64,000 nt of DNA from JAZDLX01 sp964538455 (GTDB taxonomy: Bacteria > Electryoneota > Electryoneia > Electryoneales > Electryoneaceae): the NCBI GenBank assembly GCA_964538455.1, contig CAZIDZ010000002.1:62001-126000 (forward strand), written 5' to 3'. Both the position numbers and the translations under genes were made by a program. The notes under the pieces were generated by a model. It was not told the DNA's origin. It saw only the letters and a list, made by a program, of their open reading frames with translations, and ran no database searches. Of this stretch, positions 52,038 through 59,019 are shown in pieces (positions within the stretch are counted from its first letter, which is position 1; each line of letters begins with the position of its first letter).

Positions 52038-53279
52038 ATGCCAAAACGAATCTTCATAACGGGCATTGGTGTCATCACCCCGCTGGGGACGACTGCGGAG
52101 GAGACGTGGAAATCGATGGTGGCGGGGAAATCCGGCGCCGCCACGATCACGTCTTTCGACACATCCAGTTTCCGTACCCGATTTGCATGTGAGGTGAAAG
52201 GGCTTGATCCGGGCGACTTCCTTGATCGGAAGGAGCTCAAGCGAATGGACCGTTTCACCCAGCTTGCCATGATCAGTACCATCGAGGCGGTTGAATCCTC
52301 CGGGATCAGTCAGGACAAAATCAACGGTGACCGTGCTGGTGTTGTTTACGGTACCGGGATCGGCGGGATGGATACCTACCAGGAGCAGGTCATCCGCATG
52401 TACACGGAAGGACCCAACCGCATCTCGCCTTTTTTTGTGCCGATGATGATCGGCGACATCGTACCCGGCTACATCAGCATGCGTTGGGGTTTCAAAGGGG
52501 TGAACTACGGTGTGCAGAGCGCCTGCGCTACATCGTCGCACGCGATTGGCCTGGCCATGATGCATCTCCGCGCCGGAGACGCTGATGTCATGGTAACAGG
52601 CGGAACAGAGGCGCCGGTCAGCCGAATCGGGATCGGAGGATTCAACGCGATGCACGCGTTGTCCACACGCAACGATGCTCCCGAGAAAGCCTCGCGGCCG
52701 TTTGACAAGGATCGTGACGGTTTCGTCATCGGTGAAGGCGCTGCCGCCCTGATTCTTGAAACGGAAGAGCACATGAAGGCACGTGGAGGCACCCCGCTGG
52801 CGGAGTTGATCGGCTATGGTTTCAGTGCCGACGCCTACCATTTGACAGCTCCGGCACCCGAGGGCGAGGGTGCCGTACGTTCCATGCGTGCGGCGATGGC
52901 CGATGCCGGAGTCCAACCGGAGGAGGTGGATTACCTGAATGCTCACGGCACTTCCACGGAACTCAACGACAAGAATGAAACCATGGCGATCAAGACAACA
53001 TTCGGCGAACACGCGCGCAAAATGGCGATCAGTTCCACGAAATCGATGACCGGGCATCTGCTCGGTGCAGCGGGAGCCGTGGAAGCCTTCGCCTGCATTC
53101 AGGCCTTGCGGACTGGAATTGTACCCCCGACGATCAACTACGAAACTCCTGATCCGGACTGTGACCTCGACTACACGCCCAACGTGGCTGTGAAACGGGA
53201 GCTGCGGGTGGCGCTTTCGAACACCTTCGGATTCGGCGGGCACAACGCTACGTTGGCTCTGCGCCGGGTGGACGCCTGA
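52038..53279 (+). CDS. fabF: 3-oxoacyl-ACP synthase II
   Basis: 413-residue elongation condensing enzyme. Cys163 in QSACATSSHAIG, His303 in LNAHGTSTELND, His340 in SMTGHLLGAAGAVEAF; the family start KRIFITGIGVITPLG and FGFGGHNATLALRR at the end are intact. It lies 24 bases after acpP. Together with fabH, fabD, fabG and acpP this gives most of a type II system; the dehydratase and enoyl reductase are not in this window. Confidence 0.97.
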   Translation: MPKRIFITGIGVITPLGTTAEETWKSMVAGKSGAATITSFDTSSFRTRFACEVKGLDPGDFLDRKELKRMDRFTQLAMISTIEAVESSGISQDKINGDRAGVVYGTGIGGMDTYQEQVIRMYTEGPNRISPFFVPMMIGDIVPGYISMRWGFKGVNYGVQSACATSSHAIGLAMMHLRAGDADVMVTGGTEAPVSRIGIGGFNAMHALSTRNDAPEKASRPFDKDRDGFVIGEGAAALILETEEHMKARGGTPLAELIGYGFSADAYHLTAPAPEGEGAVRSMRAAMADAGVQPEEVDYLNAHGTSTELNDKNETMAIKTTFGEHARKMAISSTKSMTGHLLGAAGAVEAFACIQALRTGIVPPTINYETPDPDCDLDYTPNVAVKRELRVALSNTFGFGGHNATLALRRVDA

Positions 53280-53295
53280 CCGGGGAGGAGGCACG

Positions 53296-54054
53296 GTGGG
53301 TTTGCGGCTGCCGGCCTGGCTGAGGAGAAGAGAGGTCCCGGCGAGGCCCGGTGCACATCGGACACTCAGACAATTCGAGGAGCTGATCGGTCACCGCTTT
53401 CGGAATCCTTCGCTGCTCGACAGCGCGCTGAAGCACAGGTCAATCATCTTCCAGACCGGCGAAGCGCGTGAGTTGGCCAACGAACGCCTGGAGTTTCTTG
53501 GGGATGCCGTGCTCGACCTGATCGTTGCAAAACAGCTTTATGACGATTACCCCGCGTCCCGCGAGGGTCATCTGACCCGGTTGAAAAGCCTGGCTGTGTC
53601 GGGCCGCCAGCTCGCCAACAAAGCGCGCAAAATGGGTCTTGGCGGGTTCATGCAGCTTTCGGCCGGGGAGGAGCGCAGCGGCGGGCGCAATCGCCGCAGC
53701 ATCCTCGAGGACGCTCTCGAAGCCGTCATCGGAGCGATTTATCTGGACGGCGGCATGGAGTCCGCAGAACAGTTCGTCCGGAAGTTTATCACCCACGACC
53801 TGAATAACCGGCTGATCCGGGAGAAGGACAGAAACTATAAAAGCCTGCTTCTGGAACATGTGCAGGGGCAGGGAATGGGTCACCCGATCTATCGCGTCCT
53901 CTCCGAGGACGGTCCCGACCACGCCAAGACCTTTCATGTCGAAGTGCTGGTTAACGACAAGGCCATTGGGAGCGGGGTCGGGCGTAGCAAAAAGCAGGCG
54001 GAACAGCAGGCGGCGAAGGAAGCCGCCGAACGGCTCGGCCTGAACAGCAACTGA
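53296..54054 (+). CDS. rnc: Ribonuclease III
   Basis: 252-residue double-strand-specific endoribonuclease for rRNA and mRNA processing. The signature ERLEFLGDAVLDLI (about 63-76, with Glu66 and Asp70) and the second acidic motif LEDALEAVIGAIYLDGG define the nuclease domain. The dsRNA-binding domain occupies about 178-248 (NYKSLLLEHVQGQGMGHP to GVGRSKKQAEQQAAKEAAERL). A 25-residue basic extension precedes the domain. The GTG start at 53296 has gaggaggc just upstream. It is coupled to the fab cluster, as in many proteobacteria and Gram-positive bacteria. Confidence 0.96.
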   Translation: MGLRLPAWLRRREVPARPGAHRTLRQFEELIGHRFRNPSLLDSALKHRSIIFQTGEARELANERLEFLGDAVLDLIVAKQLYDDYPASREGHLTRLKSLAVSGRQLANKARKMGLGGFMQLSAGEERSGGRNRRSILEDALEAVIGAIYLDGGMESAEQFVRKFITHDLNNRLIREKDRNYKSLLLEHVQGQGMGHPIYRVLSEDGPDHAKTFHVEVLVNDKAIGSGVGRSKKQAEQQAAKEAAERLGLNSN

Positions 54055-54070
54055 AAGCTGCGGAGCGATC

Positions 54071-55228
54071 ATGGAGTACTTTTTCGACGATTTCCAGAAA
54101 GAGCTGTTGGATACCGCCCGCCGCATCGGGCGCGAAAAAATCCGTCCCGTGGCAGCGAAGTATGACCGCGAGGGCACCTTCCCTTGGGATTTGGTGAAGA
54201 TTTTTGCGGATTCCGGATTCTATGGCCTCTGGGTGCCGGAGGAGTGGGGCGGTGTGGGGCGCGGGGTGATGGACCTGGTGCTCGTCACCGAGGAGCTCTC
54301 CCGCTGGTGCGGCGGAATCGCGCTCTCCGTGGCCGCAAGCGCGCTCGGGACCTTTCCCATTCTGATTAACGGCACGCAAGAGCAGAAGGACAAATATCTT
54401 CCCGACCTCGCCGAGGGAAAGAAGCTTGCGGGCTTCGGCCTCACCGAGCCCTCGGCGGGATCCGACGCCGGCAGCATCCAGACCCGGGCCGTCAAGAAAG
54501 GTGACAAGTACATCATCAACGGCAACAAGGTGTTCATCACCAACGGCGGCGAGGCGAAGATTTATACGATCATCGCCAGCACCGATCCGGAGAAGGGCTC
54601 GCGTGGCGCCTCGGCCTTCATCGTGGAAGAGGGTATGCCCGGTTTCTCCTACGGCAAGGAGGAGGACAAGATGGGCATCCGCGCCTCCGCCACCCGCGAA
54701 CTGGTTTTCGAGGACTGCGAGGTTCCCGCCGAGAACATGATCGGCAGGGAGGGCGAGGGCTTCATGGTGGCGATGAAGACGCTCGACAAGAGCCGTCCCG
54801 GAGTCGCCGCCCAGGCGCTCGGCATTGCCCAGGGCGCGCTCGACCTCGCGGTGCAGTACGCCAAGCAGCGCGAGCAGTTCGGCCAGAGCATCATCAGTTT
54901 CCAGGCGATCCAGAACATGCTCGCCGATATGGCCACCGAGGTGGAGGTGACACGCGCTCTGCTCTACGCCACCACGCGCATGATCGACGAAGGTGTGAAA
55001 TCCTTCAGCAAGGAATCGGCGATGTGCAAGGTAAAGGCGTCCGACGTGGCGATGAAGGTGACCACAGACGCCGTGCAGATCTTCGGCGGCTACGGCTACA
55101 TGCGCGACTACCCCGTGGAGAAGTTCATGCGCGACGCCAAGATCACGCAGATCTACGAGGGCACGAACCAGATTCAGCGCCTCGTCATCGCCCGCAACAT
55201 CATCAAAGAGGCGGGCAAGGCGAGCTGA
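54071..55228 (+). CDS. Acyl-CoA dehydrogenase
   Basis: 385-residue FAD enzyme that makes trans-2-enoyl-CoA. Motifs: LTEPSAGSDAGSIQTRA (FAD and substrate binding), KVFITNGGEA, YAKQREQFGQSIISFQAIQNMLADM, IFGGYGYMRDYPVEKFMRDAKI, and catalytic Glu363 in IYEGTNQIQRLVIARNI. The position of the base in YEGT is typical of short/medium-chain (butyryl-CoA type) enzymes. It begins 16 bases after rnc, so a beta-oxidation-type enzyme appears to be cotranscribed with fatty-acid synthesis genes. ETF genes are not nearby. A terminator follows. Confidence 0.95.
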   Translation: MEYFFDDFQKELLDTARRIGREKIRPVAAKYDREGTFPWDLVKIFADSGFYGLWVPEEWGGVGRGVMDLVLVTEELSRWCGGIALSVAASALGTFPILINGTQEQKDKYLPDLAEGKKLAGFGLTEPSAGSDAGSIQTRAVKKGDKYIINGNKVFITNGGEAKIYTIIASTDPEKGSRGASAFIVEEGMPGFSYGKEEDKMGIRASATRELVFEDCEVPAENMIGREGEGFMVAMKTLDKSRPGVAAQALGIAQGALDLAVQYAKQREQFGQSIISFQAIQNMLADMATEVEVTRALLYATTRMIDEGVKSFSKESAMCKVKASDVAMKVTTDAVQIFGGYGYMRDYPVEKFMRDAKITQIYEGTNQIQRLVIARNIIKEAGKAS

Positions 55229-55256
55229 ATCATCTCAGGGATGCGGTTTCATCAGA

Positions 55257-55287
55257 CCCGGCCCTTTGGTGGCCGGGTTTTCCTTTT
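55257..55287 (+). terminator. Rho-independent terminator after the acyl-CoA dehydrogenase gene
   Basis: Seven-pair stem cccggcc / ggccggg with a seven-base loop followed by ttttcctttt, 28 bases after the stop codon. Marks the end of the long fab operon. Confidence 0.85.
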
Positions 55288-55410
55288 GTATCATCCCGGG
55301 CTTGAGAAAAAGTCTCTCCATCCGTTGATTGTTTTCCTGTGATTTCAGGTCCGCAGAAATGTGACTATACTGTTCCAAACAGCGAGACAGAGGCAATCGG
55401 GAGAGAATCC

Positions 55411-55611
55411 ATGGCCCGAGTACGAGTGGACGACATTGTGGAAGCACTCGAACAGGAGATGAAGTCCGCGCTGGGCAAAACCGTTGAGGAGTTGTGGCCG
55501 GATCTCGTGCCGGTGGACCGTGGCGAGCTGCTGCGGACATTCCGCCGGATGCTGCGCGGCCAGTTCCGTGACTGGACGCATGTGCCGGATAAAACGGTGG
55601 ATACCTACTGA
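55411..55611 (+). CDS. Small hypothetical protein
   Basis: 66-residue frame starting MARVRVDDIVEALEQEMKSA with a good ribosome site (gggagaga) five bases upstream. It is helical, acidic, with GELLRTFRRMLRGQFRDWTH in the second half and two conserved-looking tryptophans. No family is recognised. The frame is open a little further upstream but that part has no start with a ribosome site. It lies between the fab-operon terminator and the aspartate-semialdehyde dehydrogenase gene. Confidence 0.6.
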   Translation: MARVRVDDIVEALEQEMKSALGKTVEELWPDLVPVDRGELLRTFRRMLRGQFRDWTHVPDKTVDTY

Positions 55612-55774
55612 AGCGGTATGTTGGCGCGGCGGATTTCCTGTTCTCATTACCCGGCACAGTGTAAATGAGCTCCACGGGATTGTTCCGGGCGAAAACAGGA
55701 GAACGCGAGTCCCAAAGCCCCCGCGACCGTCCTATCTTTCCACCTGAACGAACGGCTGGCAGGGGAGAGGTGAA

Positions 55775-56764
55775 ATGCGCATCGCGGTTGTCGGCAGCAC
55801 GGGCCTGGTGGGCGGCAGGATTCTTGACCTGCTTTCGGATGCCGAATGGTCCGGTCATCAGATCGACGCGTTTGCGACCACTGCCAACGGGCGCACGGTG
55901 AACCTCGGGGAGCGAACTCTTCCCGTGCAGACGACACCGGATGATGCTCCCGAGGCGGATTTCGCTTTTCTTGCCGTCCCCAACAACACCGCAAGGCGGA
56001 TTGTCCCTATCTGGACGAAGGCCGGTGTGCGGATCATCGACAAATCCAGCGCCTACCGTATGGATCCTGGAGTTCCCCTCATCGTTCCCGAGATCAACGG
56101 CCATCTGATCACGCGCGACACAACATTGATCGCCAATCCGAACTGCTCGACCATTCAACTGGCCATCGCTGTCGAGCCGCTGCGCAAAGCGTTCGGACTG
56201 GAGCGGGTGCGGGTTGCGACCTACCAGGCTGTCAGCGGGGCGGGTTCGGAGGCGGTGAACGCCTGGCGTGAGGAAGTCGGCGGTACAGCACCGGAAAAAA
56301 GTCCGTTTCCGCAGGCGATCCATGGGAACGTCATCCCGGCCATCGGCGCGGTTGATGACGACGGCTGGTACACGGAAGAGCGGAAGGTGATGCAGGAGCT
56401 GCCAAAGATTCTCGGACAGAATGATTTGAAGGTCAGTTGCACGGCTGTTCGGGTTCCAGTGGAAATCGGGCACAGCGAAGCGGTGGAGGCGACCCTCGGC
56501 CGCGATGTGAAACTGGATGAGGCGTTCGATGTTCTGGCGGCTGCGCCGGGAGTTTCCCTGAGCCGCGATCCCGCGACCGGCGCGACCCCGTTGCAGGCTG
56601 CAAACCGTGATGAGGTGTTTATCGGACGTGTGCGGCTCGACCCCCATGACCCTCGCACCGTTCACCTTTGGGTGGTCACGGACAATCTGCGCAAGGGCGC
56701 GGCAACGAACGCCATCCAGATTCTCAGACAGTGGATCAAGACGATGGAAACGGTTGATAACTGA
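55775..56764 (+). CDS. asd: Aspartate-semialdehyde dehydrogenase
   Basis: 329-residue NADP enzyme reducing aspartyl phosphate to aspartate semialdehyde, the branch point of lysine/diaminopimelate, threonine and methionine synthesis. Rossmann start RIAVVGSTGLVGGRILDLL; nucleophile Cys124 in NPNCSTIQLAIAVEPL; active-site His233 in EIGHSEAV; YQAVSGAGSEAV and VRVPVEIGH are typical. The usual HTxA-type region near 195 is NVIPAIGAVDDDGW. Start ATG 55775 follows ggggagaggtg. It makes the cell-wall precursor route likely intact. Confidence 0.95.
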   Translation: MRIAVVGSTGLVGGRILDLLSDAEWSGHQIDAFATTANGRTVNLGERTLPVQTTPDDAPEADFAFLAVPNNTARRIVPIWTKAGVRIIDKSSAYRMDPGVPLIVPEINGHLITRDTTLIANPNCSTIQLAIAVEPLRKAFGLERVRVATYQAVSGAGSEAVNAWREEVGGTAPEKSPFPQAIHGNVIPAIGAVDDDGWYTEERKVMQELPKILGQNDLKVSCTAVRVPVEIGHSEAVEATLGRDVKLDEAFDVLAAAPGVSLSRDPATGATPLQAANRDEVFIGRVRLDPHDPRTVHLWVVTDNLRKGAATNAIQILRQWIKTMETVDN

Positions 56765-56789
56765 CGATTAGATACCGGGGAGAATCGTC

Positions 56790-58787
56790 GTGAGAGTGCG
56801 CGAAATTGCTTCCGCGGTCGTCCTGCTTTTTTGCACCGTTCAGGCGCCCGGAGCGGCGGAGACGGTCGCGGTTCTCGATCTGGAAGCGACCGGGGAACTT
56901 GCTGCGCAGTATGAACGGCCGCTCTCGGATCGGCTCCGCAGCGAGATGGTCAAAACGGGTCAATTTGACGTGTTCGAACGAAACCGCATGATGGACATCC
57001 TGTCGGAACAGGGCTTCCAGCTGAGTGGTTGTACGAGCACGGAATGTGCAGTAGAAGCAGGCCGTCTGCTCGGTGTCATGAAAATATTCGCGGGTTCGGT
57101 GGCGAAGGTCGGCGACGTGTATACGGTCAATGTGCGAAAAATTGATGTAGAGACCGGGAAAATCGATAGCACATGGTCACTCGACTGCAGATGCGAAATC
57201 GAAGAGCTGCTTACTGACAGAATCGCCGAAATCGCCGGGGACATCGCTGGTGTTCAAATGCCCTCCACGCCAAGTGAAGCCGACACGACGAAAGCGGAGT
57301 ACGGCAAACCCTGGACGGGTGAGGTGCAGGCCGCGGGAACGGAAGAGACGGTTTGGACCGGCGGTTTGATCCGCTCGGAGAAAAAAACACTTTTCATTTT
57401 TCCAACTCTTTATGAGTCCGGAGTTAAGGATCTCAAGAATGAGGACCGCGACTGGGCGCACAAGCAGTTTTTTGAGACCTTTGTCAGCACTTTCGAACGG
57501 TTCGACTTCGTCGAAATGAGGGGCGAAGCGAACCTCGACAGCTTCCTCGCTAACGCGGACCAGTACATGGCCGATCACGCCCGCGAATTTGTGCAGAAGC
57601 GAAAAGAGCCCGACGGCCGCATCGGTGAGGCAAGGGTAACTCTCGATGATCTCATCAAAGCGGTCAAGAACGGCTTTGTCTTTGTCCCGGTGTTCGACGA
57701 GATCAAGATCGAGAAGCCGAAGAAGGACTCTCCCAATTACTCCACCTCGATGCACATCGACATCTGGCGAACCTCGACGCGCGAAAAGATCGGCAGCGTC
57801 TCCGCCAGCGGCAAGGGAATCGGTGCGCTTGTCGGCGCGTTCAAACAATTGATGGTGGGGAACGTGGCGGGCAAAGACGACCTGCAGCAGGATCTTCACA
57901 ACAAGATCGACGGGATGTACGAGGTGATGAAGAACAAGATCCAGAATATGGATGAATTCAGCCTCAAATCGATCGCATTTGACACGGGATTCAGCGGTTT
58001 CAGCATAGATCTAGGGAAAGATTTCGGGGTGCGCATGGACCGGCAGTACAAGGTCTGGTCGCTGAACGACGAAGGCATGCCCTACAAAGCGGAAGGGTGG
58101 GGCAAAGTCCGAAACGTCGAGCAGGACCGGAGCCGCATCCAGTTGCTAATTGGCAGTGTCGGTGAAGGCGATCAGGTGATCGAGTATTCGAAACTCGGTC
58201 TCCATCTCAGCGGTCAGGTGGGGATCACACCCTTCAAGCTCCAGGGATTCGACGAAATGAGGGGCCTGATTAAGATCAACGTGCTCGATCAGAACATCGT
58301 CTTTGCGCTTCCCAGCGACGCCTCCGGCGACCGCGCAATTTTTGGCCTTACCGCTGAATACGACATCGCCTGGATCATCGATATTCCTGAGCTATATCTC
58401 GTCGCCGAAGGCGGGTGGATTCCGGTGACCGGGATGACGGCGGCGCAGGCTACGATGGGGATCCGTAAAAAAATGTTTTTCCGCCGCCTTGGGGTGTGGG
58501 GCACGGTAAAGGCCGGCGCGATCGACATCGAGTTCATCGACACAGATGTCTTTGACAATCCGACGGTCAAGGAGGGACCTGACGCCCGGGTCTATGGCGC
58601 CGGGGTGGATGTCGGCGGGGAAGTCCTGCTGACGCCGGACTGGTCGTTCCGCGGGCAAATCGGCTTCACAGGCTTTCCAAAACAGGTGGTCCTGATTGTA
58701 TATGATACCAGTGACGGGAAATGGAAGCAGGCGACGATTTCAAGCGCGGGCGTGACCTTCTCGTTCACGCTCGGGTATACGTTCTGA
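56790..58787 (+). CDS. FlgO/CsgG-like protein with C-terminal barrel-like domain
   Basis: 665-residue exported protein. Signal peptide 1-24 (IASAVVLLFCTVQAPGAAE); FlgO/CsgG-like domain about 25-155 with LSDRLRSEMVKTG, the cysteine pair Cys81/Cys86 in SGCTSTECAVEAG and a second pair in LDCRC; the module is nearly identical in order and spacing to that of the protein at 32153. A 180-residue middle part is charged and helical (residues 195-370). The last ~200 residues are amphipathic strands ending in FSFTLGYTF, with a terminal Phe as in outer-membrane barrels. GTG 56790 is used because ggggag precedes it and a signal peptide follows. Follows asd by 25 bases. Confidence 0.8.
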   Translation: MRVREIASAVVLLFCTVQAPGAAETVAVLDLEATGELAAQYERPLSDRLRSEMVKTGQFDVFERNRMMDILSEQGFQLSGCTSTECAVEAGRLLGVMKIFAGSVAKVGDVYTVNVRKIDVETGKIDSTWSLDCRCEIEELLTDRIAEIAGDIAGVQMPSTPSEADTTKAEYGKPWTGEVQAAGTEETVWTGGLIRSEKKTLFIFPTLYESGVKDLKNEDRDWAHKQFFETFVSTFERFDFVEMRGEANLDSFLANADQYMADHAREFVQKRKEPDGRIGEARVTLDDLIKAVKNGFVFVPVFDEIKIEKPKKDSPNYSTSMHIDIWRTSTREKIGSVSASGKGIGALVGAFKQLMVGNVAGKDDLQQDLHNKIDGMYEVMKNKIQNMDEFSLKSIAFDTGFSGFSIDLGKDFGVRMDRQYKVWSLNDEGMPYKAEGWGKVRNVEQDRSRIQLLIGSVGEGDQVIEYSKLGLHLSGQVGITPFKLQGFDEMRGLIKINVLDQNIVFALPSDASGDRAIFGLTAEYDIAWIIDIPELYLVAEGGWIPVTGMTAAQATMGIRKKMFFRRLGVWGTVKAGAIDIEFIDTDVFDNPTVKEGPDARVYGAGVDVGGEVLLTPDWSFRGQIGFTGFPKQVVLIVYDTSDGKWKQATISSAGVTFSFTLGYTF

Positions 58788-58883
58788 ATTAAAAAGGGGA
58801 CACGTACCTTTTAATTCCTTATCGCTCCATTCTATTCTTTCGGAGTTATCATGAATTAAAAGGTACGTGTCCCCTTTTAATTC
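58786..58883. repeat. REP-like palindrome doublet
   Basis: Left arm 58786-58817 and right arm 58853-58883 are inverted copies of a 31-base unit, perfect except for one extra A in the left arm. Each arm also folds on itself: a nine-base GAATTAAAA/TTTTAATTC stem around GGGGACACGTACC. The spacer is 35 bases. This arrangement, two self-complementary units in opposite orientation, is that of REP/BIME elements associated with TnpA-REP-type transposases; no such transposase is in the window. The first arm overlaps the stop codon of the FlgO-like gene. Confidence 0.85.
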
Positions 58884-58891
58884 CCTTTGCT

Positions 58892-58941
58892 GGGACAGTA
58901 TGCTCACAATGCAAAAGACCACATTGTGAGCATACTGTCCC
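58892..58941. repeat. Perfect 20-base-pair hairpin
   Basis: gggacagtatgctcacaatg (58892-58911) is the exact complement of 58922-58941, separated by a ten-base loop. No T-run follows, so it is not a simple terminator; a transcription barrier, transposon-derived end or structural element is possible. It lies between the convergent FlgO-like and glnE genes. Confidence 0.85.
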
Positions 58942-58988
58942 TGTTCAGTTTAAAGGGGTGTCGTAGAGCGTGCGCAGCCACTGGGTGG

Positions 58989-59019
58989 CCCGATTTGCTT
59001 GCAAATCGGGTTTCTCTTA
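58989..59019 (+). terminator. Hairpin with short T-rich tail between convergent genes
   Basis: cccgatttgc / gcaaatcggg with a two-base spacer, followed by tttctctta on the plus strand. It overlaps the last bases of glnE on the other strand. Confidence 0.55.

Noticed and set aside
51744..53294. 516-codon minus-strand frame across acpP and fabF
   Set aside because: It runs antisense through two unmistakable genes and shows no motifs.
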